DNA of 64,000 bases from Adineta vaga (GCA_021613535.1 CP075492.1:744001-808000), one strand, 5' to 3'; shown: positions 12,433-22,999, counted from the stretch's first letter. Notes: a model not told the origin generated them from the letters alone. Made by a program: numbers and translations.

Positions 12433-13553
12433 ATGCTTCCTAAAAAAGTGGCTACGCGTAAATGTTGATCAATGCAATAGTTCCATACTCATACTGACAA
12501 GATCTTAGCTTTACACATGAAGAAAAAAGTTTGTTAATTTTCGCCTCTCTTCCTTTGTTGATTATGTTAAAAGAAAGCCAGATGCACCTGTAAATATCAA
12601 ACTACGTCGGCGTTCATTGTTATGTCATTACAAGCTGTTATACCTCAAATAGGATAGTCGACATCAAATTTGTATGTGTCAGTATTCGATTCAAGCTTCG
12701 AAAATTATAACTCGACAAACATTTTGAAAAAATATGGAAACCAATAATAAATATTTTGTCAAAAATATTCTTTATTCTGAATATGCTCGTTGCCATCAAT
12801 TCTAAGAAATTAGATTTTGAAAACTTCAATATTAGTTTTCATAATCGATGTACACGTTAAGAGTAGCAATTCACTTTTACTTTTTGAAAAAAGTAAATAG
12901 ATAAAGTGTAACAGAAAATACTTCAGATCGATGAATATAAATCACTAGAGGAGAAATGGCTTAAAGCGCTCGGATAACACAGAAACGTAATGATTTATTG
13001 AATGATAATAATAAGATACATAACATAAAATAACAATAATTATATTGAATTAACACGGCATGAATAGTAAAAAGATTTTGCTCGTATACATATACTTTTT
13101 CTGTACAAACTTCATGTTCAGACTCTTTTTCTGTTTTCGAGTCTCGATGCAGAATGACGTCCCTTAAGAATAGTCTTCATCTTGTTTTTAATACGTCTCA
13201 CTAGCACTGAATAGAATTACCAACTACCCGTTTCTCAGAATATATCAGAGAAAGAGAGAGAGCGAGCGAGCGAGCGAGCGAAGAAGAAGGATATTGACAA
13301 AAATGCAACGAGAGAGAATATATATCGAGAGGAAATCGGAAGCAGGAAAAAACGATTATGCATTACTGAAATGAACAAGAGAGGTTTCATTCAAAAGGAT
13401 GTCCATCATTTCTCTTGGTACACCTTGGCCTCTAATTGAGACGCGCTCCCAAATGACTATAGAGCTTAATGTATACGATAACAGAATGAGCGCAAAAAAA
13501 TAGCGTATATATTTAGGGTCGAAGAAAGAACATAAGAAACAAGAGAGAGTTTG
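12433..13553. other. Intergenic region upstream of the LDLa/EGF receptor
   Basis: AT-rich, with no convincing gene. It contains a GAGA/GAGC microsatellite (about 13252-13285). The open frame at 13356-13631 runs into the telomere-like hairpin and is not credible. The receptor promoter would be just left of 12500 on the minus strand. Confidence 0.4.
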
Positions 13554-13601
13554 ATCTTGAGGGTGTGGGTGTGGGTATAGCTTGACCCACACCCTCAAGA
13601 T
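13554..13601. repeat. Perfect telomere-like hairpin (type example)
   Basis: Arms ATCTTGAGGGTGTGGGT (13554-13570) and ACCCACACCCTCAAGAT (13585-13601) are exact 17-base reverse complements around a 14-base loop that adds one more GTGGGT unit. This is the cleanest copy of a family also seen near 2173, 2367-2503, 10534, 20088, 31705, 49670, 56376 and 58114. The core is the TGTGGG telomere unit; the outer CTTGAG is not telomeric and is conserved between copies. Confidence 0.85.
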
Positions 13602-14001
13602 GCAAATTGACGAAATTTCGTAATGTAGCATATGCCATGGATTACTCGGGTTCTACAAAAGCGAACTTCATGAAATTTTTACAAGTAATGATAAAAATGT
13701 CATGACCATCTCTTTTGATATCGAAGAGATATGTATTTAACAAGTTAAAAAAATGAAATTCTGTAACGCTTGGCCGTGCCGATACACATATAATATATAT
13801 ATATACTCTGGTCTTTGTAGTAGAAGTCAAAACCGATCATTTTAAGTTAACACACCCTCAAAATTCTATAAAGTATATTTTTTGTATTAATACCTTTAGA
13901 TAAACAAAATAAAAATAATTATGAGAAAATCTTATTAAGGTTAACTATTTACATCGATATAATGATATTCATTTCTTGATAATTGATATATAATAAATAT
14001 T

Positions 14002-14985
14002 TCAAAGCCATTGATAAGAATTAAGTGAAATATGCGTGAGTGATGCATATAGATTTTTCCAAGTTTGTGAAGCACGTAATACTGCTAAAATATTAGTACT
14101 TCTGCTCATATTATCAAATGAATCATCCCAGTTTTGTCCCGTAAGAGGTAAAAGATATGGATTACCAATATAAAAACAATCATACCCAAAATTATTCAAC
14201 ATTTGTACAAATGATTTTACTGTATGAGTTCTAGCTAGAACCGAACGATCATCTAGCCATGTACCACCAGTTTCAAATAAAAACAATGGATATATTGCAG
14301 CATTTACTGTTAAATTCATACCTAGAATGACTTCTGGTTCGAACCCTTCGACATCTATTTTAACGAAAGATATTGGTGTTTTTATATTATTGATTTTAAT
14401 AAATTCGGGTAATGTACTAATTGGAACTTCTCCTATCAATTTAAAATTTGATTTTAAACCTTTTCCTAACGTTGACGCTGCTCCAGGTTGATTCGGTACA
14501 TGTGTATAAATTGGAAATCGACCAGATCGATCACTAATACCAATATTATAAAGAAAATGTTTATCATTTGGTTGTTTTCGCAAAGATATCGATCGATTTT
14601 TCATCAATTGAAATAATGAGTCAACAGGTTCTAAAGAATATACAACATATGGGATCTTATGTACTGTACTTAAGATTATTTCACTAAATTGTCCAATATT
14701 TGCTTCAAATTCTATTATAATTATTTCTCCTTTAGTTGGAACCAAAATAGTGCTTAAGATGGGAAAGAAAAATATATCATCTTGATTTGCAAAATTCTTC
14801 TTTTTTTTCCAATATTGAACACCAAATGTTTTATTATATACATCTAAATTCAATGTAGATACAGGATCAGCATTGTTAATTGATAGATTTTTCAATGGTA
14901 CGAAAAATCTTACACGATACGTCATATATAAACACATAAGAATTCCAACGAGACGACCAGAAAAAAAATGTGCGTATACTTTCAT
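14002..14985 (-). CDS. FkbM-family methyltransferase, membrane-anchored
   Basis: Single-exon 327-residue protein from an ATG at 14985. An N-terminal hydrophobic stretch (FFSGRLVGILMCLYMTYRV) is likely a signal anchor, placing the enzyme in the secretory pathway. The S-adenosylmethionine-binding loop is IIIIEFEANIGQFSE, near residue 92. The family motif VKIDVEGFEPEVILGM, near residue 205, is the hallmark of the FkbM methyltransferase fold. The usual first loop is DvGANiG; here the Gly before Ala is replaced by Glu, which may weaken cofactor binding. Animal FkbM-type proteins probably methylate sugars or small molecules; the substrate is unknown. The clean, full-length frame suggests it is functional. 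Confidence 0.75.
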   Translation of the reverse strand: MKVYAHFFSGRLVGILMCLYMTYRVRFFVPLKNLSINNADPVSTLNLDVYNKTFGVQYWKKKKNFANQDDIFFFPILSTILVPTKGEIIIIEFEANIGQFSEIILSTVHKIPYVVYSLEPVDSLFQLMKNRSISLRKQPNDKHFLYNIGISDRSGRFPIYTHVPNQPGAASTLGKGLKSNFKLIGEVPISTLPEFIKINNIKTPISFVKIDVEGFEPEVILGMNLTVNAAIYPLFLFETGGTWLDDRSVLARTHTVKSFVQMLNNFGYDCFYIGNPYLLPLTGQNWDDSFDNMSRSTNILAVLRASQTWKNLYASLTHISLNSYQWL

Positions 14986-15649
14986 TTTGTTGATGTTTTA
15001 ACATTAGTAAAACATCATTGACTGATATATCTAAATTAATATTTTATATAAATAACTGTTGATTATTGTACAATAAGATTCGAATAATAATACAAATTAG
15101 TAAGAAAACATTGACAGTAAGGAACTAAATAATTGTTGCTACATATATTATAACTTAATTGCAAAGACATAACATTGTAAATGAGATCTATTCAGAAAAT
15201 CTATGTGTATCGATCATTGAAAAATTGTTCTAAGATCGAGAAACAAAATATTGTTTTTTCTTCCTAAATACAACGTCAAAAGCAATTCAGATTATAATGT
15301 GTATTACCGAATCTGCGTTAATTTTGATATTTTATGCGTGTAGATTCGACGATATAAATTTTCGATAATCTTAAATAAAATCGTGAAAAATTTTCTTATC
15401 GTTATTTAGTTTTAAAACAAAAAGTAAGTTACCATGAAGAATGGTAAATGTAGAGATTACAGAAATCACTTACACCTTCATTTTAAAAGAATAACAACAA
15501 TTTGTTGAACTGAATACAAACAAAATTTATTTCATTTTTTGAGTGAAAAAGCTTTTTTTTTCTTTTTGTTCTGTCTATTTTATTGCTTGTTTTTAAATTC
15601 TTTAACTCATATAGTCTCAACAAAATTTTCTTCGTTATGACATGACAAG
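14986..15649. other. Intergenic, nothing recognised
   Basis: Very AT-rich sequence with homopolymer runs; no gene, repeat or RNA feature could be supported. Confidence 0.4.
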
Positions 15650-15980
15650 AACGGTAAAAATAAGTGACAAGGGAAGGTCCTCAGATGTGTCCCGGGAATT
15701 CCAATGAAAATGATATAGGATTGTTAAGTGTGGGCGTGTGTGTGTCGTTATTCTCTCCAACTACGCTAGGATCCAGTGGGATCAAGGTTTTTTGTCCTGG
15801 TCACGATCGTCGCCTCATTGGAAGAAAGCCGTCCCGATCCCATTTCCGTTAAAATATTTTCTCGAGATCTTGGAAGTGATATCGCCTTTTACGAACAAAA
15901 TGTACCCTGCTCCTGATAATATATCATCTCGGAATCGGGATAGTTTCGCTAGATCCTAACCCACTCACACTCTCAATATA
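15650..15980. repeat. GC-richer island bounded by telomere-like pieces
   Basis: A block clearly richer in G+C than its surroundings. GTGTGGGCGTGTGTGTG lies at about 15728-15745, and CCCACTCACACTCTC closes it at about 15960-15974. Two overlapping open frames inside look unlike proteins. It resembles the islands at 21519 and 22755 in composition. It is probably a repeat or a short transposed segment; no transposase is present. Confidence 0.35.
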
Positions 15981-16056
15981 TAGATTTTATTCGTATTTAT
16001 TTGAGATAAATGTATAAAAAAAAAGAAGAAAATAATGTTCAATACAAAATTTGCTG

Positions 16057-16946
16057 CTACAGAGCACGATTAAGTGGTATTACTTGTACAGGATTAATTC
16101 TTGTTGATCGACAAATTTTAAATTTCTTTTCACACTCAATGAAACTTTGTCGGAGATCTTGTGTAACATATAGCAGAATGATCAGCATAGGTAACAAAGG
16201 TAAACTCGCCAAGAAAAATATAACACGCGTCGTTTTATGTGGCAAAAGATCAGAACGAACAATAATGAGAATAATATGAAGAAGCACTATAATTCCGGCT
16301 ACAGCCAATTGAGAATTGAGAAAAACAATACGACGAACCATTGTCAAGTCTCGTTGCATTCGCATTTGTTGATTATTATTTAGTCTTGACGAAACTTGAC
16401 GTGCATGTCTTACTAATAATCGGTTAATAAAAATGCTACTCCAATTAAATATAAAACGAAATCGAGTCTCGTCAATATTACAAAACATACATTTTCTGAT
16501 GTAACCTTCACCATATTACCCATAATAAAAACAGGAAAAGTAAAACTAAAATCAAACATCCATTGACAAAGAACCATGCAAATCTTTCGACATTGAGTCT
16601 TAAGAAGCGGCAGATGGAGAATCTTGCAATATCTTTCAATCGCTAATAAAATAAACGAATGATGAATACATGCAACGCTAGAGTGATGAAAATATGCACG
16701 TAATGAACATAATGAATCAATATCAGGATTTTCATATTGATCCCAAGTAAACATACAGGCACCGATTGCTAAACGATTACCAGAATTAAATAAGACGGTT
16801 AATGCAGTGTTACAAGCTAAAAGTGTTGGAAAATTGAAATATCGATGGCGATAGATAAAAGCCAGTGTAAGGAGAGCGAATGCAATAGCAAAATCCAAAC
16901 AACTAAATACTATGTATAATCTATTAATAATCGAAGGAAAATCCAT
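16057..16946 (-). pseudogene. Rhodopsin-like GPCR with a single frameshift
   Basis: The 5' part (ATG at 16946) encodes TM1-TM5, with SCLDFAIAFALLTLAF as TM1 and LLAIERYCKI at the end of TM3 (ERY in place of DRY). The frame then closes at 16413. The overlapping frame to 16057 continues with the third cytosolic loop (LVRHARQVSSRLNNNQQ), TM6 (AVAGIIVLLHIILIIV) and TM7. Joining requires one added base near 16416-16430, that is, a one-base deletion after LYLIGVAFLLT. No other lesion is seen. Like the other GPCRs in this window it is orphan. The lesion is either a recent inactivation or a sequencing/assembly error. Confidence 0.8.
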
Positions 16947-17356
16947 AATAATGCGTTGTTGATAATACGAACGATATAGAGAATAATGTTAAAAGAAACA
17001 AATGCGTGACATATTGAAGTGTTTTTTTCTTTTTCTGTGAAAGAAGTTTTTAGCCCTTCAGGATTGCTCGGAAAAAAATGATACTAGGTAGAAAATTTAG
17101 AAAGCATGCTCAAACGAGCATGAAAGCATTCATTTTAGATGAATTTTATGTTCAACTGAGCAGATTAAACCGGTATGATGGGAAAAGACCGGAAAGGAAA
17201 ATATAGAAATAAGAAAGACGAACGAATAAACGTCAAGAAGAGTATAAAGAGAAAGAGGATGTTCGCCAGTTAGAATGTATGAATAAGAAATAATCTTCAT
17301 AAAATGAGAATAGATTTTATTAAATGAAGAAATAAATAAGAATTCCAGACAGTATT

Positions 17357-18821
17357 TCAGGCAAAAATTACTTTATGAAAGAAGGTAATTTTTTTCGATT
17401 TAATATCCTTTGCAACAACATAAGATAATCTTTCTCAGAGTTCATTAGGATCAATATCATTATTTTCATAACGAAGATATAATGTATCAATTCTTTGTTG
17501 GATAGCATGAGTTTTGTTTTTGATTTTGGCCGAGCAGCAAGACCACCTTTCATTTGGATTAACAAATGATTGAAGTGATTTTTTTCACCTCGAATACACT
17601 GAATGAAAGCCCAAATATTTGGATGATATTTAGATATTCGTGAGTTGAGATGATTGTGATAGCCTATTCAACATACAACAAAAAGAAATATTGTTTATAG
17701 TTAGTATTACAAACCTTCGGCATTGTTGTTGGTTCTCATTTTTATACCATATACATTCCGTTTTTGAATATCAACTTTTTTTTATCCATTGATTGTCGAA
17801 GTAATTGAAAAAAGATTTGAGTATATCATATTTTGTTGGTGAAGATTCAAGAATTGAATCCTGAAGATCATCATATGCTTGTAAGACCAATGAAATCGGC
17901 ATAAAGGGAGGAGCCATAATCTTTCGACAAATACCTCGAATTTCTTCATCAGCAGCGTATACACGTGATAAGCCAAGAACTTGAATATTTCGATATATGG
18001 CTTGCGTAAAGTGGAAAAAACACCCTACATGTTGAGCATTAGGAAATCAAAATAAGAAAATGCTAGTATATACTTCAGTTTTAACAACATCTTTCAAGTA
18101 TCCTTCAAAATTAGACATAACGATATTTGGATTAAAACTCATGTTTAATTCAGATGCTTTTTTATGTAATTCGTGAAATAGAAGTTTATACGTAGATTTT
18201 TTCCGATCAGGTAATAGACCAAAGACAGAAACAAATGTTGAAAAATATAAAAGTAACGCATGTATACAGTAGACTTGGCCAAATATCGATGATGAAGATG
18301 AAAATGTTCCATCCATTAAAATGGTTGAACTACTAAACAATAGTTTTAGTTGTTCATCTGATGCAAACACCAACATTCGAGTTTTTCTTTTTATAGTTTC
18401 ATCAATAGATAGAAAGCGTAAATCTTTTTGAGAACCAGGAATAGCTGGCTTTATTTAATGTGCTATCTAGAGATAGATTCTGAGATGAGATGAAATAAAA
18501 TACTGACTCACTCATTTCTCTTTCAGATGGTAAAGCAGCAATAGATAATTTCGGCAAATCAAGTTGAATTGCTTCTTCGTCAGAAATCTGTGGAATAGGT
18601 GTAGTCTCGTGTATTGCACGTTGTTCAACAGCTTCTTTAAATTTTCGAATTTGAATTTCTTTAGGTTCAGGTAGATGAGAATGTTCACCAGTGATCTACG
18701 AGATAATATCATTCAGATCAGTATGTAAAGTTACAGTACAGTTTGAAATTTTACATCTATAATACTATGTTTTTCCGACCGTTTTATTATACTTAAAGAT
18801 ATAATTGTTCATGATCAACAT
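17357..18821 (-). pseudogene. FLYWCH/MULE-type transposase, decayed
   Basis: Reading from an ATG at 18821, the protein starts with a FLYWCH zinc finger: NNYIFKYNKT, then a TAG at codon 19 exactly where the conserved Trp precedes YYRCKISNC, and finally GEHSHLPEP. A RAIHETTPIPQI segment follows. The MULE DDE-type transposase core comes next (ILMDGTFSSSSSIFGQVY with the first Asp; FGLLPDRKKSTYK; VMSNFEGYLKDVV; HVGCFFHFTQA). The C-terminal part has GYHNHLNSRISKYHPNIWAF across a short intron (about 17665-17712). Lesions: the TAG at 18765-18767, further in-frame stops before FPNAQHVG and after DPNEL, and a one-base slip in an A8 run at about 17777-17784. A recently dead Mutator-like element gene; terminal inverted repeats were not identified. 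Confidence 0.75.
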
Positions 18822-19449
18822 TGAACCGTCCTTTTGAGATTTAATGAAAGAAATCATATCATATGACATAGATAAAATTTCTGAAATAAAACAACAGCAA
18901 TCCTTATCTGTTTAATTATTAGGGATTTTTTATCGAAATCATTGATAAATTATAGTTATTCGTAAAACAAACAATTCAAAAGAAACAAATATATGACGAT
19001 CGGTATCTGTTCACTGTATTCCTCCATACACAACCACATCATTTCAACTAATAGATACATTTGACTGCATGAGCCAATCAGACTAGATATGCTTCAACCA
19101 TCTTATCATAGTGACCTCTGATGAATTAATTATTCTCTCTTCTTCGACATTTTTCCTTTCGATCTTTTTCGAGCCATTCATTGATACATCTGCATGTATA
19201 CATTTATTTGGAGGACGGAAACGATGAGAACAAGAAGATAAACGATTACTCATATTTGAAGAAAAGCAAGCAATATTGTCTATCTATGTCACCATTTTTT
19301 TAACGACTGCAACACAGACATCGCATTATCTTAAAATAGTTTTCATTGGTTGACTTTAAAAGCCAACAATGAGATCTTACTCCATACATGTTGAACTTGA
19401 AACTTTATGTTACATCAACACAATCAATCGAATCATCTTTAAATAAAAT
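18822..19449. other. Intergenic, nothing recognised
   Basis: AT-rich; no open frame or repeat stands out. It may contain the left end of the MULE element, but no matching terminal repeat was found by eye. Confidence 0.35.
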
Positions 19450-20086
19450 TTATTCACTATTGTTCTGTTGTTGCATCCTCTTTCCAAGTCGAATTTGATA
19501 TAATTTCATTAAAGTTTTCACAAATATATCAACACTTTCTTGAGTACTTCGATGACTGACGATACATACACGAATATAGAGACGATTTCGAATACGACTG
19601 GTTGAAGAATAAACAATGCCTGATCGTTGCATATCATCAGAAAGATTAATATTAAATATAACAATTAATTCATGATTATTCTTATTCAATTCATCAGGTT
19701 CTAATCGAAAATTATCAACATTCAATGTAACAGGATAAATAATACGAATAATTTGTTTATATTTCTCTAATAATGATACTAAATATTGTGTTTGTTGACA
19801 ATTATCAGCAATCATTTTTCCTTTTTTAATAAAACCATGTTCTTGAAGTGCACGACATGAACGAGATAATTCAGGACTTAATTGAGTAAATGGAAGAGCA
19901 TCATTTGTAGGATCTTTTCTAACAATAGCTAAAATTGATTGTTTCATTGAGAAAGTCAATTGAAGATCAAGACTATTACGAATAAGTATACAACCAACAT
20001 CATATAGACAATGAAACCATTTATGAAAATCAAATGCAAGTGAATCTGCTTGATCAATACCTTTAACTATATGACAACGTTGACGA
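19450..20086 (-). pseudogene. 3' fragment of a PLP-dependent group II decarboxylase
   Basis: The frame starts abruptly at about 20086 and runs to a normal stop at 19450. It contains KGIDQADSLAFDFHKWFHCL. Here DFHKW is the PLP-lysine motif of aromatic-L-amino-acid-decarboxylase-type enzymes, followed by YDVGCILIRN and the C-terminal domain. Everything upstream of the lysine motif is missing: the frame ends at a telomere-like tract (20088-20135) and then a large palindrome. The internal ATG/TTG starts are not real. The remaining codons are intact, so truncation may be recent. Without the N-terminal domains it cannot be an active enzyme. Confidence 0.7.
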
Positions 20087-20087
20087 T

Positions 20088-20135
20088 CGAGGATGTGGGT
20101 GTGGGTATTCTTCTTATTCTCATGCCCATCCTCCA
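20088..20135. repeat. Telomere-like hairpin at the truncated decarboxylase end
   Basis: The left arm GAGGATGTGGGTGTGGGTAT and the right partner CATGCCCATCCTCC form an imperfect inverted repeat. It marks the exact point where the decarboxylase fragment stops being alignable with its family. Confidence 0.65.
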
Positions 20136-20146
20136 GATTAATCTTC

Positions 20147-20619
20147 GATAGAGACGTCTGGGGTAATTCCCATCAAAATTCGAGTCATCGATCATGTTCT
20201 GTTTCGTTCTCAGTCGTAAGACGTAACAGAAAGGTGATTTTTTCACCACAACTAGAACCAAACATGTTCTATCTACTGGTGAAAGAATCTCCTCGATACC
20301 ATGTACCAAAAAAAAGTATTGGTGAAAAAAGTGGAAAGATGTTAGAGTTGATCCGAATTACCCCAACTAGGGTAACTCGGATCAGTCTTATAAACTACCT
20401 GGGGTAATTCGGATCAACTCTAACATCTTTCCACTTTTTTCACCAATACTTTTTTTTTGGTACATGGTATCGAGGAGATTCTTTCACCAGTAGATAGAAC
20501 ATGTTTGGTTCTAGTTGTGGTGAAAAAATCACCTTTCTGTTACGTCTTACGACTGAGAACGAAACAGAACATGATCGATGACTCGAATTTTGATCCGAAT
20601 TACCCCAGACGTCTCTATC
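20147..20619. repeat. Near-perfect long palindrome (foldback element)
   Basis: The left arm (20147-20364) and right arm (20401-20619) are almost exact reverse complements separated by a 36-base spacer. Both outer and inner arm ends carry GGGGTAATTCGGATCAA or a close variant, giving four copies. The visible differences are two bases near the left outer end and an 8-versus-9 A/T run. The open frames across it (20067-20309 minus, 20093-20407 plus) are mirror images and not genes. A transcript would fold into a hairpin of about 215 base pairs. It fits a young foldback transposon or MITE; no clear target-site duplication was seen. Confidence 0.85.
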
Positions 20620-20887
20620 AAATAAGCTAAAATATTAATATTGTCATGAATTTGAAATCGTTCTTTTTTGAATCGTATTCCTAAGATGAATATTGACAAT
20701 AAAAAGAAAATGACAAATAAATAATTTCATTTTCTTTTTTTAATAAAATAACATATTTACCGAAGAAAACAAATATTAGTTTGATCGATAGAATGAACAA
20801 ACATAACGGTAATCATAAAAAAGATATTCTATAAAAAAATCACTGATAATCATCATCGTATTTTTCTTTCAATAATCACATAAGAAA

Positions 20888-21439
20888 ATGAATGTGATCT
20901 TTTTTGAAATTATCTTCTTTCAAATAAGATCTGGTCAAATGACAAGGATTCCAGTAATTCATAATGTTTCTATGCAAATTTTGTCTTTAAATTCACCCAC
21001 AATAATTAATGGTAGTTGTAAAGAATGTCTTTGTTTTATGTTAAGAAATCCTATAAAAATTTCTTCATTAAATTGTTTTCGAAATAATGAAACATGTGAA
21101 ATATTTACTGAATCTTATAATACAAATCAATTATTATTAATAAACAATTTTCAAAGTTCAATTTATTTTCTTTCATTACCAGTTGATAATATACAATTAT
21201 CAACAAATATAATTGAAGAAAATACAAATCATTTACAAGGTTAGTTCATTTTCTTTATCAAATAAACAATTCTTTTCTTTTTCATTCAAGTTTTTTCTAA
21301 AACAACTCCATTATATTCTTGTAGTAATTCTTTTCAATCTCAATATATGATAGAAGAGTATCATAGTGCAAATCTTACTTGTCCTTTTTCAAATCAAACA
21401 ATTACTGTCAACGAAAGAAGATTTTCTAATATAATCTAA
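20888..21439 (+). CDS. Cys-rich extracellular domain protein, two exons
   Basis: Exon 1 (20888-21239) and exon 2 (21291-21439) join in phase 1 across a 51-base intron (GTTAGT...TTCAAG), giving 166 residues with no lesion. The N-terminus is hydrophobic (MNVIFFEIIFFQI) and could be a signal peptide. The body has a repeated Cys pattern: CKECLCFML, SSLNCFRNNETCEIF, YSCSNSF and NLTCPFS. This resembles the PAN/apple-like segment that precedes repeats in bdelloid surface proteins, though the assignment is tentative. Downstream exons of a longer protein may have been lost to the GC-rich insertion that begins about 80 bases after the stop. Confidence 0.55.
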
Positions 21440-21518
21440 CTAAAACTATGTAATTCTTGTTAATAATCTAATTATTTTCATCAATATGAGATACATATAT
21501 ATAAGATTGTTGAGTTAA

Positions 21519-21850
21519 CTCTACCCCAGGTCGAAAAATCCGAGCCGGATCCGGTCGGAACCAGAACATTCCGGTCATTTCATGGAAGCAGGATTCCGAC
21601 CCGGATATTTTCGGACTTTTCCACTCGCTTCTGACTAACTTCCAGTAAGTTCCTGTCGGAAAACGACTGGAATTCACCAGAATAGTCCGAGAAATTCCGA
21701 TCGGAATACTGCTTCCACTCTCCTTTGTTTTCCAGTTGGAACCTTTTGGAACTAACTGGAACCGTCCGGAATATCCTCGGAAAGGCGTGATTTCTGGCAG
21801 GTTCCTTTCGGATCCGGAGGCCGGAACGTCCGTCCTGGGACTCATCACGA
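21519..21850. repeat. GC-rich TTCCGG-dense island, copy 1
   Basis: An abrupt shift from AT-rich to GC-rich sequence packed with degenerate TCCGGA/TTCCGG/CCGGAA words. It begins with TCTACCCCAGGTCGAAA. The minus-strand open frame here is a by-product of the repeated words. It shares its terminal sequence, inverted, with the right end of the island at 22755-22999, so the two could be ends of one 1.5 kb element or two members of one family. Confidence 0.55.
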
Positions 21851-21891
21851 ATATTCTTTAACTAAAACTATTAAATACATTTTCAATCGAT

Positions 21892-22059
21892 ATGGATGAT
21901 GGAGATAGAGCACTTATTGATGTACAAGATCTCGATTTAATGAATTTAAAAACACTATTAACATCGTATCTTGAAGAATTTATGTGGCGACAGAAATGTG
22001 GCGATGAGCCACTTAAAAACTTAGTACTTCAAATTAATGCTCATTATCCTGCTTTTTAA
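21892..22059 (+). pseudogene. Possible ISXO2-like transposase C-terminal fragment
   Basis: A 55-residue open frame reading IDVQDLDLMNLKTLLTSYL, then EEFMWRQKCGDEPL, then LQINAHYPAF and a stop. The EFMWR motif followed by a short helix and a YP-ending tail resembles the C-terminus of ISXO2-like (IS1595-type) transposases found in bdelloid genomes. The assignment is from memory of the family pattern. It lies between the two GC-rich islands and could be the remains of their transposase. Confidence 0.35.
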
Positions 22060-22254
22060 TTTGTATTGTTCTATTCTTCTTTTTGTTTAACAAACTTCTA
22101 TCGTTCACATATGACATCTTTCATGAATAAGTAGACGTCTTTTCTGAATAGTCTCTTATTGGTTCAGTATGATGATATTTCTTCTCCAATAATTTTCTTT
22201 TCCTGTTCTGTCATTATGTTAATTAAAAGGATAGTGTCCCTATTCTAGACATGT

Positions 22255-22455
22255 ACCAAAAAAAAAATTTCAAATAAAATATTCGATTCCAAAATGAAAA
22301 AAATAAGATAAAATTATTAATATATAAAAAAAAGAAGTTTAAATGAACTATTTTGTTCTAAAATGAAAAAAAATTGTTCATCTATAAAAAAAAAATTTTA
22401 TATTAAATATTCGATTCTAAAATGAAAACAAAATACAATTGTTAATAAAAAATTT
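22255..22455. repeat. AT-rich degenerate tandem repeat
   Basis: Three imperfect units of about 60 bases each contain ATTCGATTC(C/T)AAAATGAAAA or a variant (near 22282, 22350 and 22408), followed by long A runs. Non-coding. Confidence 0.5.
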
Positions 22456-22459
22456 TTAC

Positions 22460-22754
22460 AAATCTAATTCGAGTAGAACGGAAGTACAAATGACTGTATC
22501 ATGTCAAAGAGATGAACGAACGAAATGAACATTTTTTTAAACAGATCGTCACATGACTTGCTGACCATCTAGAAAAACTGTTAATAGATGTCGCTTAAGC
22601 GTACAGTTAATCTTTCTAAATAATAAACATCTACTTCTTGCAAACATACTGATAAATATCAGTTATAATGAGTCAAATGTTGTCTAAAGACCATTGAAAA
22701 ACCTATCACGAGTAAGAATTGACTGGAGTAGATTACATAGTATTTGATAGTATA
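22460..22754. other. Intergenic, nothing recognised
   Basis: AT-rich, with no supported feature. Confidence 0.35.
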
Positions 22755-22999
22755 AAGCCCTGACGGTTCCGACACTTTCCGACAGTCGGATTATGTGAGA
22801 TCCGACAGGTTCCGTATGTCGGAACTCTCTGGATCCTGCTGTCGAATCCTGGATGTGCCGACCATCGGAATGTAACGGAAACTAAAGGATCTTATACGAA
22901 ATCCGATCATCGGAATCCCATCGGATTCGACCGTCGGATGTTGCCAGATTATATAGGGATCCGACAGGATCCGATGGGATGGTTTCGACCTGGGTAGAG
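22755..22999. repeat. GC-rich CCGACAGG/ATCGGAAT island, copy 2
   Basis: Dense degenerate repeats of TCCGAC, GTCGGA and ATCCGATGG words. The right end, TTTCGACCTGGGTAGA, is the reverse complement (one base shorter) of the left end of the 21519 island. Non-coding. Confidence 0.55.

Noticed and set aside
15664-15959. Overlapping plus-strand ORFs
   Set aside because: They overlap in different frames, have no family resemblance, and fall in a GC-rich repeat-like island.
20067-20407. Genes on both strands inside the palindrome
   Set aside because: The two frames are reverse-complement reflections of the inverted repeat and do not resemble proteins.
21468-21848. A 126-residue Arg/Ser/Pro-rich protein
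   Set aside because: It consists of repeated TTCCGG-type words read in one frame; it has the composition of a repeat island.
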